Part shown: positions 11,408-21,290 of the stretch, in pieces
Layout: each line of letters starts with the position of its first letter
How positions within the stretch are numbered: the first letter of the stretch is position 1
DNA from: Ctenosaura bakeri
Lineage: Eukaryota; Chordata; Lepidosauria; Squamata; Iguanidae
Reading direction: 5' to 3'
Assembly (NCBI GenBank): GCA_948474755.1
Contig: CAOLHI010002110.1
Coordinates: forward strand, 226,586 to 290,585
Length of the DNA: 64,000 bases
Notes under the pieces: generated by a model
Told to the model about the DNA's origin: nothing
The model's database searches: none
What the model saw: only the letters and a program-made list of their open reading frames with translations
Position numbers and translations under genes: made by a program

Positions 11408-11995
11408 CATCTCATTCAACTAGTTGCTGTCCTGGGCTTGTACTTCTTTGTCTCTTTTTGGAAACCTAGAAAAAATTGGAGGTACCTCACAAATTAAAGC
11501 AACTTTAGGACCAGTGCAAATGCAGTGTGATAGGCAAGCTCACTGTACTAAATCCAGATATGACTGATGTCCAGAAAGTCTTAGAAGAAATATTATGAAG
11601 TAGGACTAGAAGGCAATGCTGCACTAGAAATGCAGAGAGTCCAGAGTGGTCCATGGATGGAGTTTAGGTGGGCGGGAGGCTAAGTCAAGCCTTAATCATC
11701 AGAAGAAACTGCTTTCAAGTCCTTGCGCAGCAGCATGCATAAAGAGGGTCAAAGTTGGTCATTGTTCTGGTGCCAAACTTCTTTGTTAGTTTCTTCTGCT
11801 CAGATGATGGAAAATAGGTCAAAAGGGAAGATGGGTCATCATGCTTAAATGGAGAGGATAAGTGAATTATAGGTTTTGAACAGAATTCATAAGGAGTCAT
11901 ATATGACGTTGGGTGTCTGTGCAAACACCCAGTTCTGTGTTGGTATACCAGGCCAGAAAATGCAGAAAATTATAGCATACTCCACAGCACACTAT
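11408..11995. other. no supported feature
   Basis: No exon-like ORF or recognisable repeat. Confidence 0.4.
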
Positions 11996-12525
11996 GGCCC
12001 TTTCCGCACCAGGCAATTAGAATGGGGCAGTGCGTCCTCTCATGGAGGTCGTCTGCACTTTGGAGCAGACCAGGAGCAGACAAGTTACCAGAGATCTGCA
12101 CCTCAGTTCACTCCAAAACGACCCCAAGTGGTCCTCCAGTGTGTTTTTGAAAGACTGGAAAAAACAGGTCTTTATTTTCCTGGAACGTGCCATTGTGTTC
12201 CTGCTCCCTTGTGCAGATTCACAGGCTCGCACCAATGCAAGCCTGCGATCTGCAGAGGGCAGGCTTTAGACGTGGCAAGCTTCAGCGGTTGGTTGGGACC
12301 CACAACCAACTGGAAGCCGCCATTTTGGAAGCCGGAAGCCACCATTTTGGAAGCCGGAAGCCGCCATTTTGGAAGCTGGTCACAGTGCGGATCTACAGAT
12401 CTCGCACTGCTCCGATTCACCCTGGACCAAGGAAGGGCTTCATGGACAGTCCACATTGCTTCGGACCCCAGAAGAAGCAGTAGGTAACAGCACAGAATGA
12501 TTCCCTCGCCTTGTGTGGAAAGGCC
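11996..12525 (+). mobile_element. long family-H relative, copy L1
   Basis: Ends are GGCCCTTTCCGCAC and GTGTGGAAAGGCC, flanked by TAT on both sides. The interior is shared with 37123-37650 (CTCCA(A/G)AACGACCCCAAGTGGT, GCTCCCTTGTGCAGATTC, CGAGCCTG-type text). It carries a 3 x 22-bp tandem with CCATTTTGG at 12320, 12342 and 12364, and a donor-like GGTAAC at 12483-12488. There is no transposase. A non-autonomous DNA transposon with Harbinger-like 3-bp duplications is the best reading. Confidence 0.8.
12311..12376 (+). repeat. 3 x 22-bp tandem repeat within L1
   Basis: Units of GGAAGCC(G/A)CCATTTTGGAAG plus two bases recur with an exact 22-bp period. Each contains CCATTTTGG, which resembles the core of the YY1-binding site GCCATTTT. 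Confidence 0.8.
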
Positions 12526-12727
12526 TATGACTTGAAGCCCTGATGTCAGGAATGGCACTGGGCAGAGTAGACCACTACTCCCAGATACAGATAGATATAA
12601 GCTTTGTGATTGTACCTGTGAATATCATGTAAGCTGATTTTAAATGTTAGTGTCTGAGGCTGTCATACTTTAGATACAACATTAGACTACATTTACTTAA
12701 CTTACATATTTGACCTGCATAATTTGT

Positions 12728-12933
12728 TGGAAAAGAGGATAATGCTCAGTAAAGTGGAAGCCAGTAGGAAAAAAGGAAGACCACAAAAAGATTAGACCAA
12801 ATAAAGGAAGACGTTGTGCTAATTTTGTGAGATCTGAGTAGGGCTGTTGACAGTCATGACTCATAGAGGTCTCTCCTTCAAAGCATTGCTATAAACTGAA
12901 ATTGACTTGATGGCACATAACCACAATAAGCTT
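12728..12933 (+). repeat. Bov-B LINE 3' fragment
   Basis: GTAAAGTGGAAGCCAGTAGG and AAAAGGAAGACC, then a gap-rich body and TGAAATTGACTTGATGGCAC match the 3' end of squamate Bov-B elements. A parallel fragment lies at 42955-43128. It is 5'-truncated, as is usual for LINEs. Confidence 0.6.
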
Positions 12934-13129
12934 GTTCAGGGACTGATAATCAACAATGAGTCTTCCCTTAGAATGAGTTTCTTTTACCCCATAATGCTTG
13001 TTTATTTCTGTCTAAACATATAAGAACTAGGAATTATGGTGTGGGTTTTTCAAGTATGTAAAACATCCACATGGACATTAATTGTATAGAAATGATTGTT
13101 TTGTTCGCAGAAATTATGATGCTTTTATA

Positions 13130-13560
13130 GAGAGCCATCATTGTATAGTGGTTTGAATATTGGACCAGGACTCTGGGGCCATTTTTCCACTACACTGTTA
13201 TAGTGCTATTATTCACCTTTCAACATCTTATGAAATCCTGGGATTTGCAGTTGAGGGGTGGGGCATTTAGAATTCTCAGCCAGAGAGCAATTTGGCCCCA
13301 ATAAACTACAAACTCCAGAATTCCACAGGATGTTGAAAGTGGAAGAACAGCATTATAACAGTATAGTGTGGAAATGGGCTGGGAGAACAAGGTTCAAATA
13401 TTCACTTGGCCATGGAAAGGGCAAGTCACACTCTCAGCCTCAGAGAAAAGCTGACTGACAAACCCACTCCAAACAAACCTTGCCAAGAAAGCCCCATGAC
13501 AGGTTCTCATTAGTGTTGGGGTAAATCAAAAACAATTTGAAGGCACACAACAACAATAAA
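13130..13560 (+). repeat. Sauria-type SINE split by a MITE
   Basis: The head (TGTATAGTGGTTTGAATATT) runs to 13176, is interrupted by a palindromic MITE, and resumes at 13380. The later parts are GGTTCAAATATTCACTTGGC, CAAGTCACACTCTCAGCCTC, AACCTTGCCAAGAAAGCCCC and a tail AATTTGAAGGCACACAACAA. Tail bases match the copy at 2051-2250. Confidence 0.8.
13177..13379. mobile_element. palindromic MITE (family H), copy 2
   Basis: Ends GGCCATTTTTCCAC and GTGGAAATGGGC are flanked by TGG on both sides. It lies inside the Sauria-type SINE, so it inserted after that SINE. The arms are diverged, indicating an old copy. Confidence 0.8.
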
Positions 13561-14323
13561 AAATGATTTTATTCTGTAAAAACTTTTGTTTTGATTTTAG
13601 ATGAGCTTCCTGTTAGAACTCCAGTTAATGAAGCCATAAAATGATATGCAATGTGTTGATTCCAGGTTTTTTTAAAATTGATGGCCCAATATTGGGGGAG
13701 ATGAGATAATAATTTGTAACAGTGGAAGAGTAGAAAAGAAACATATGATGTAGGATGGAAATACAGCTGATAATATACCTGAAACTATGGGAGAAATGTA
13801 GAACAAAAAAAGGATTATTTGGAAACAAAGCACAATTTTATATAATACTAAAATAGGAAAATTTTGAAAATATGAAAAAAAAAAGAGGTGTTAAATATTA
13901 CTAAGGCAAGGTGTTTTTCATTTTGCTCTTTCAATGTGAGATTTGGGAATACTGAATTGACAGGGCAGAAGATAGTGGAGGCTGTATTTCATTCTTGGTT
14001 CAAGCTTGATTTAGGACTTCTTAAAATTTAGGTTCAAGCAATGATTGTGTGTGTGTGTGTGTACTTAAGTAATAAAAAACCACAAAACTTTAATTTTAAG
14101 GAAAAGTAGTGGGTTTTGTGTATGTGTGCTATGCCTGACCTTCTTCTGTTGCTTAATTGATAAACCCATGAAATCAAATTGCATAAAAATAAAATCCAAG
14201 GTCCTGCTATAGACTTTCAGTTCTGTGTCTGGATCCTTAAAACATCAGTGTTGAGAAGCTTCAATTAATCACTAAAGAAACTAAATCCTTTGATTGTATT
14301 TTTGTCTTCCTTGGCTGCTGCAG
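13561..14323. other. no gene; microsatellite
   Basis: AT-rich putative intron with a short (GT)n run near 14046-14062. No other feature could be supported. Confidence 0.4.
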
Positions 14324-14396
14324 TCAGCAAATCTTGGTAGCAACCTTGTAGATGCCAGCATGCAGTTCTGGCAGCGTGTCAGCAGGTTCATTCCAG
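14324..14396 (+). CDS. candidate internal exon, unidentified gene
   Basis: A strong pyrimidine-rich acceptor (TTTGTCTTCCTTGGCTGCTG then CAG) precedes a 73-nt segment that ends at a near-consensus donor CCAG|GTAAGT. In frame 0 it is open and reads SANLGSNLVDASMQFWQRVS then RFIP. The other two frames have stops. It enters in phase 0 and exits in phase 1, compatible with candidate exons at 437 and 34947. The protein is not recognised. Splice-site quality and amino-acid composition make a real exon plausible. Confidence 0.55.
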
Positions 14397-14587
14397 GTAA
14401 GTGGAGCATCAGTAGAGACGTGCTTTATGCTGTATAGGAAATGTTTTAAAGCATTTTTGCAGCATAGGAAAGTGGAACCCCAAAACTAATATAAATCGGC
14501 ATGTATAATTTTAGCGTGGTCTCTACCATTCCCATAAGAATAACAGAGAAAATTAAAAAGCAGCAATGCCTATTCTATTAAAGAGTG

Positions 14588-14790
14588 TTACGAGTGCAAT
14601 TTGACAGCCCATATGGCTGGAGGCATGCTCAAGAATAGCCAGTGTTGGCCATGCAGCAAAATCCAAAATCCAGAATCCAGAAAACAGCGATAACTTTATT
14701 GGGCCAGCTAAGATATACAAAATCCATCATGCAAGCTTTTGAAGCTTCACTAGCTTTTCATCAGGCAAGGATGTTAAAAGGAGGGGGGGA
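14588..14790. repeat. probable retroelement tail, unclassified
   Basis: The phrase GCAAGCTTTTGAAGCTTCAC followed by TAGCTTTTCATCAGGCA resembles 3' tails of reptile Penelope-like or related retroelements. Boundaries and family are uncertain. Confidence 0.3.
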
Positions 14791-14866
14791 AAGTGACACT
14801 TTTAGAGTCATAAGCCTACATTCTGTCTCAGATGTTACTTCTGTTGTAATTTACGATAGCCTAGAA

Positions 14867-15173
14867 CAGAACTTTCCAAATTTTTCATGTTGGTGACACC
14901 CTTTTTGGACAGGCATCATTTTGCGACACAGTAATTTCAGTTTTACTTGCAAACTGGAGGTTAAGCTAACCCTTTATAAGAGATACAGACATATACATAA
15001 ATTGTAATAACAAAATGTATGAGGACACAACATATCTCATTAAAACCTTTTATATATTTTTTAAAATATATGATTTATAAATAATAACATACATTTCCAA
15101 GATTGTAGGTGACACACCTACACACTGAAGGCGACACACTAACGTGTTGTGGCACACCGTTTGGAAAGCCCTG
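14867..15173 (+). mobile_element. non-autonomous hAT element, copy 1
   Basis: Ends are CAGAACTTTCCAAA and TTTGGAAAGCCCTG, a 14-bp inverted repeat with two mismatches. They are flanked by GCCTAGAA and GCCTAGAG, an 8-bp target duplication with one change. Subterminal text includes CATGTTGGTGACACC and GTGTTGTGGCACACCG. It is about 307 bp and has no ORF. The 8-bp duplication and CAG terminus indicate hAT. A longer relative lies at 50055-50725. Confidence 0.8.
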
Positions 15174-15423
15174 GCCTAGAGGGAAATCAGTGCAGGAAGG
15201 GCCCATTCTCCTTCCTGGGGACTGGAGACAAAAGGGAGTAAAAGACAAGACTATAAAATTTGAAATCCATTAGCAGCATCAAAATAACTTTCATTGAGAT
15301 CCAGGTAAACTCTGTCCCATGTGAAGCTAACTGCTCCTTTCTGTCCTGTGCAAGGCTAACTGCCCCAAGGGAAGAGGTATAAGTGCTAATAATGGAGGAG
15401 GCCAAAATGTGGGATAGGACATA

Positions 15424-15909
15424 GGCCCTTTCCACATGGAGTTAAAAAAGCGGTGTAGATCGACCTCCACGGAGGTCATCTACACCGTTATGCGAATTGG
15501 GGTGGATTACTCTTGAGTAATTCCACACCGCAATCCGCGGTCGGGCGCCTGCAAGTGATGGTGCCGCGTGCTTTTGAAAAACCACATTTTATGTAGTTTT
15601 TCAAAGGCACGAGACGTCCAGCCCCGTGCAGCCCCGTCGCAGCGCCCGTATGAATTTACAGACGCGCGAAAGGGCGTCCCTGCAGATTGGGCAGAGGGCG
15701 AGATTTCTGGCTGGCGGGCTTCTCCGATTGGTGGAGAGGCTCCGCCAGTCAAAATCCGCCATTTTGAGCGCTGCCGGGAGCCGAGGACACCACGGGACGC
15801 TGCTCCGTGTAGAGCGGCGAAATGCTCTGCTCCGCGCGGCGATGGAACGAGGTAAGCCCACGTTTTAGCGTGGCTTTCCCCGTTTCCCCACCCGCGTGTG
15901 GAAAGGGCC
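15424..15909 (+). mobile_element. long family-H relative, copy L2
   Basis: Ends GGCCCTTTCCACATG and GTGTGGAAAGGGCC are flanked by ATA on both sides. The interior is GC- and CpG-rich in contrast to its flanks. It contains a hairpin around GTGCTTTTGAAAAACCAC and GTAGTTTTTCAAAGGCAC, a CCATTTTG at 15759, and a donor-like GAGGTAAGC at 15849-15857. No transposase is present. Confidence 0.82.
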
Positions 15910-16829
15910 ATAGACCACCAGAGGCCTCCACTTATGTTCCTGGAAGATCCTACAAGTGTAGATATCCTGCACTGATTTGGACCAAACAAGACATTTCTGG
16001 TATGTCAAGGGTTCATTCCTTCAACGCATCTCTAAAAGGCCCCCAAACAGTGCCACCTGTAGAATTTCCTTCCTGTTGGAGCCAATGGAAGGAAAATGTT
16101 AAGAAATCACCTTCTCCCTGCATACATGCACATCCACACAACCACAAATGATTTCCTGCTCTGGACACAGCAAGTAGGCTAGATTTTGGTGAGGAGATTA
16201 TTGTTCCAAATACTCATGATTATCTCATTTTCACATGTGCTTATATGCAAGCGCACTAAGATTTACTCAAAGGGACTTATTTCTGAGAAGGCATACTGTA
16301 AACTTTGTTCCTATTAGCTAAGAATTCTGCATTCCCTGGAAACTTGCCCTATTTCTGACATTTTTCACGTGCCATATATTTCTCTACAACTTGCAAAAAA
16401 AGAAAGGAATCACAGAGGCATTTCCTGCTTGCAGAGCTGCTGTTGTCATCAGATAAGCTTATCCTTCTCATTTGCAAAGGATTCCCCAGTTTCTAACTGT
16501 GATTCCAAGGTCTCCCCAACAGGTTACAGATTTTGTATAGAAGATTCAGTATATGGTAGGCATCAGGGTACTAGTCAGTTATTGGAGGAGGAGTATCAAG
16601 AAATCTACTTCCATCACTTTAAAATTTTAGCTTTTGGAAATACTGTTGACTATACACATTTGCTAGGGTTGGGGCAGAGGACCCCTGCAAAAGTGGAAAA
16701 ACAACAACTATCAAAATATGAGGGGAAGGGGTCATGGTATGGTGAGGAGAGTTGGCACCTACTGTTCAAACCAAGCCAGGGAAAGGAGAGGAAAAGGAGG
16801 GGGGAGGTGTTGGCATGGTGACCCTATAT
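15910..16829. other. no supported feature
   Basis: Putative intronic DNA. The 150-residue ORF at 16369-16821 has no recognisable domain or coding signature. Confidence 0.4.
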
Positions 16830-17312
16830 GGTTCCCCCTCGACATTTGCAGGTTTCGGTTTCACAGATTTGATTATTTGCAAGTTTCTTCAACCCCTGTC
16901 CCCTCAACTGCTTCTTTTCTAAGGGAACTTCCTCTCTTGGCAGCTCCACTCAGGGCACACAGCCCTTTACAAACCCACCTATGGTCCTCCTCCTCCTCGT
17001 CCACCAGCCTGGCCAGCTAAGGACAGGTCGCAGCCCAATTTCTGAGCACCACAAGTCCTCTCCCAGTGCCCCCCACACACCCAAGGAAGGAGGTGGGAGA
17101 GAGAGAGGAAGTATTGGGCAATGATAATTACCCACCCTCTTTTCCTCTCCTTTCCCTGACCTGGTTTGGACCCTGGGTGCCTGTTCCTCCCACCATGCCT
17201 CAGCCCCCTTCCCATAGACATACACACACACACACATTTTGGTATTTGTGATTTTTTACTTTTGTGAGGGTCCTCCGCCCCTAACCCTAGCAGATATGAA
17301 GGGACAACTGTA
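16830..17312 (+). mobile_element. Tigger/pogo-like non-autonomous element, copy 2
   Basis: Begins near CCCCTCGACATTTGCAGG and ends GAAGGGACAACTGTA. The interior matches 3912-4357 (CCAGCCTGGCCAGCTAAGGA, CACACACCCAAGGAAGGAGG) and includes a (AC)n run near 17220. Confidence 0.6.
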
Positions 17313-17582
17313 CTTCTTCTCTCTTGCCCATCTCCTTCCTTGGGAGCAGAGGGGCATTGAGGAAGGTTTGTGGTGCTGAGAAATCAGGGTGCAAGCTGTC
17401 CTTAGCTGGCCAGGCAGTGGCTAGTGGAGGAGGATCAGAGGCAGGTTTTTAAAGGGCTGCACAGCCTAATCAGAGCTACTGAGAGGGAAGGTTCCCCTGG
17501 AAAAGAAGTGCTTGAGATGGAGGGGCAGGGGTTGGAGAAACTCACAAATAATCAAACCCATGAATATGGAGGGCCAACTGTA
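17313..17582 (-). mobile_element. Tigger/pogo-like partial copy, inverted
   Basis: The plus strand ends with AATATGGAGGGCCAACTGTA, and the reverse complement carries the same interior as its neighbour (CTGGCCAGCTAAGGACAGCT). It abuts copy 2 directly in the opposite orientation, so the pair forms a head-to-head arrangement. Confidence 0.55.
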
Positions 17583-19296
17583 TAACATTGCTCACATTTA
17601 AGGGAGGAAAAGAATTCTTCAGTTGTCCAGGTACTAAGAGCCACCTGTTGGAGGCCTTTCTCAGATTTATTTGAAAAGACAGCCATAGAAGAGAAGGTAA
17701 CATTGTGGATTTAGTTGACCAGAAACAGAAGTAACTACAGCGTGTTCCTTCAGCTCCTTACTGCATATACTCATTCAAGGAAAAAAAAACACCTTCAAGT
17801 ATTTACTTGGAGTTCTTTACTGAGTGTTTCTCTTTCGCATCATGATGAAAGGTATATCAAGCGCAAAGTACAAGCTAGTGCGGTGTTCTAACGGCCCAGG
17901 AGATGTATCCCATCTTTTCTCTGGTGAGGCCTTCAGACAATGGAATACTGCTAGCTAAGGACGCTGGCAAGCTCAGACTCAGCTCTTCTTCCTGACTCTA
18001 CTCTGCAGCCAATTAGCCTTTGTTGCTGTCTTTTGCGGACTCATTCTATTTGCTGTTTCTGTGATTTCCTGGAACATCCATACCTCTGCTTTGTTGGGAG
18101 AAGCTTTGCCACCCACGCCTTTTCATTTTCGTCTTTCCTTTCCTTGTTCTTATTTCACTGTCTCCCCTCCCATGTTTGCCACGTTCTGAGTGACCTTTTT
18201 TTCCCCCTCTCTGAGTTTGATCCATTCCTGCTCCACAGCCACCTCATTTAGAGAGAAGGCCCTCTCCACAAAGGGTGAACTTCCAGATGTAATTCAAGAC
18301 TTCATATGTTGTGCTGCTAAAATAGATTTATATATCCTTACATAATTATATTGTTGGTACATAAAGGATAGCTGGTATGTTCAGATACTGACTTAACCAA
18401 ATAGGGGATTACAATAAGAGTTATAAAAAAAAAATCAGCATGCTTTTTGATATTGTATCATAGTAATTTAAAGCTCTTTCTTTAAATGAGGATATACCCA
18501 AGGAAGACTGAGGTGGTACCTATAGAATGCTGTTAAAGGGGAGAACTCCAAGACTAAGAGAACCTGCCAGTGTTTTGGTTTTTTAAAAAATTTTCTTACA
18601 CCAATGCTTTGTGTGGGATGAGAAACATACATTTGCTTTTCTTGCCACACAGTCTACTCATGAACTGCAAATCAGGGATTCTTTCAGATAAGTATAATCT
18701 AAAACGGACCCATGAGAGGCTGTGTCTTTCTCTTTTTAGAATAGCAACTAGATAGTTCAAAACACTGAAAAGAACAGCTTTTTCTTAATCTTTACTTTGC
18801 AGAAAGTCCCTCATCTCCTATCATCTGTGGAATAAGACAAATTGCATACGGTATTGTCTTGCTCTCCTTCACCTGCACGCACGGGATCACTTCTGTGCAT
18901 TGTTCTTTTTTTAAAGAATTTGGTGGAAGTGTTCTGTCCCCATTCTACTCAGTCATCCCTCTTCTCTATCTGAGTACACGCCCTTGGAGACCAGTGGATG
19001 TTACCTCACCTGCATGAGGATCTGACAGCAGTGTATACCTCCTTTTCCCAAGGATCTGGGACTTTGTTTTCCAGTGGGTTCTGTTGAGGGGTAATTGTTT
19101 GTCTTACAATAATCAGACTCTAACTGGCAAGTTTGGCCATTTGGTACTTCCTGTCCTTGTTCTTGCTAAATGGCAGTAATCATCCAGCAGAGCCATAGAA
19201 GCATAGCTGAAATGGTGCACGCATTATAGTGTGGAATTCAGCAGGATTGAATAATCGCTTTTCCTTTCCATTTCACTACTTCCTACTTATAATAAG
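17583..19296. other. no supported feature
   Basis: No exon, RNA gene or confidently classified repeat was recognised. Confidence 0.35.
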
Positions 19297-20203
19297 TGTT
19301 TACCCTGTTTACTGGGGGTCCCAGGAGGAACACCTAGATAACCAAACAACAACACACTTTTGGGGGAAATTAGCTTAGAGCACTGCTGGCAAAACGAGAG
19401 ACAGGGTAACACAGCAGGATCTTGTGACCCAATGTTTACGGGGTCAGGCCAAGTCAAGAAGCAAACTGTTGAAAATAATAAATGATTTTTATTAAATACA
19501 GACACACAATGTAAGCAACACAGGCACACAGATAACTAAGGAAAGTAAAAGTTTGAGTGGGATAGTGGGATTTTTGAGAGGGATAGTTGATTCGGGTGAT
19601 ACGGAACCTGTTTCTGGAGCCTGGAAAGATAGAGAGCGATGCTGAGGTGCAATGTAGCTCAGCACATGGGGCTGAGGGGAAGCTCACCAGGCAAAGCGGC
19701 AGCAAGATGATCTGGAACTCGGGAGCGATCCAAGGAAGGGTCTCGGAATCAGGGGTTTTATAGGGAGAAATGTAACTGCAGGCTATGCCATACTTGGGGA
19801 GAACAATGCGATTTAGGAGCAGGACAAAGCTTTGGAAAGGTCAGAATTTAGCATGATTGAATTAAGTTCGAATTGACAAAGAGTTAGCCAGTATGCAAAT
19901 GCTCAGTACTTGGCAGTTGAGTATTCAGCTTCCCAGGTTGCCTGCTCGGGGCAGGGAGTCTTTTGTAAACAGCTTGCATACATAATGAAGGTGTTTGCAG
20001 AGAGGTCTCCTAAAGCAAGGATCTGGCTATTTCTGGCCTGCCTGGGTGGAGAATGGAATGTCCAGCAATTAGTGGCCGCACCTAGTCTGTGCTTGTTCGG
20101 GGGCCTCACAAACACGTGGAGGGGGTGGTAGAAGAGAGCCGAATTATGATATCAAAATGATATCTAGGGGTATCTCCAAGTAGGCCTAGTGACTGCAGTA
20201 ACA
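19297..20203 (-). mobile_element. solo LTR, family T, minus strand
   Basis: On the minus strand the element starts TGTTACTGC and ends ACAGGGTAAACA. It is flanked by TAAG on both sides (19293-19296 and 20204-20207), a 4-bp target duplication. Minus-strand promoter features are a TATA box (CTATAAAACC, complement of 19755-19763) and an AATAAA at 19488-19493. The second copy at 25051 matches at both ends and around the TATA box. No internal coding region is attached. A 4-bp duplication is common for gammaretrovirus-like elements, but the class cannot be set from the LTR alone. Confidence 0.82.
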
Positions 20204-20207
20204 TAAG

Positions 20208-20702
20208 CATACAGTTAACTCATTATCAGAAACTTTACTATGTGAGAGTCATGTGCTGCTTGTGACTCTATAAAACCTCTATAATTTTTTTTTATATCTG
20301 TTGACATGGAAATGACATGGAAATGCTTGAAAATGTTTCAGCTTGAAGAAAGTCTTAGAACAAGCCATTCAACCCTAACTTTATCCAGCTTTCCCTGAAC
20401 AGAGGTTAGCTTAATAACACACTTGACCTTTAATCTTCTGGTAAGAATATTCCCATGTGTACAATTAAGTTGAAGGAGATAAAGAGAAATATTAATAAAG
20501 CTGCAGATATCAAAGGTGTTGGGCAGGCTTTTGAAGATGCATCATAACAGATTTATTGAGTTGTTAAAAAAATCAGCACTTCATGATGTACGCACATAAC
20601 ACTGTTGTCGCTCTGACGTTCATGGCCCTACAGCAGAAAAAAGAATATATACGGGCTTATGCTAGAAAACTTCTGTTACATTTGATGCACACATGTGCGA
20701 TA

Positions 20703-20733
<31 letters not shown>

Positions 20734-20734
20734 C
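20208..20734. repeat. no gene; (AC)n microsatellite
   Basis: Only an (AC)n tract at about 20703-20729 stands out. Confidence 0.5.
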
Positions 20735-21290
20735 ATTATAGAGTTGGAAGTGAGAACAAGGATCATTGAGTGCAACCTCTTGGTATGTAGGAATATGCCA
20801 TCAAAGCATTCCTGACAGATGGCCATCCAGCTTCTGTTTAAAAACCTCCAAAGAAGAAGACTCCACCACACTCCAAGGCAACGCATTCCACTGTCAAACT
20901 GCTCTCACCGTCAGGAAGTTCTTCCTAATGTGTAGATGGAATCTCTTTTCCTGAAGTTTAAAGCCACTGCTCCATGTCCTAGTCTCCAGAGCAGGAGAAA
21001 ACAGGTTTGCTCCATTTTCCATATGACATCCCTTCAAATATTTAAGCATAGCTTTCATATCGCCTTTTAACCTTCTCTTCTCCAGACTAAACATACCCAA
21101 CTCCCTAAGCCTCTCCTCATAGGGCATGGTTTCCAGACCTTTCCAGGCCTTCTACTGTTTTGGTCACCCTCTTCTGGAAGCATTCCAGCTCATCAGTATC
21201 CTTCATGAACTGTGGGGCCCAGAACTGAACACAGTATTCCAGATGGAGTCTGACCTGATACTATCATTTTCCTTGACCTAGATAGTATAC
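20735..21290 (-). repeat. CR1 LINE 3' fragment
   Basis: The plus strand shows GATGGCCATCCAGCTTCTGT, TTCCTAATGTGTAGATGGAA, TCTCCAGACTAAACATACCC and CCAGATGGAGTCTGACC, the reverse complement of amniote CR1 coding and 3' sequence. A close relative lies at 48045-48430. It is 5'-truncated and has no intact ORF. Confidence 0.7.

Noticed and set aside
12017..12558. ORFs of 72-203 residues around L1
   Set aside because: They lie inside a non-coding transposon and do not persist in frame in the related L3 copy.
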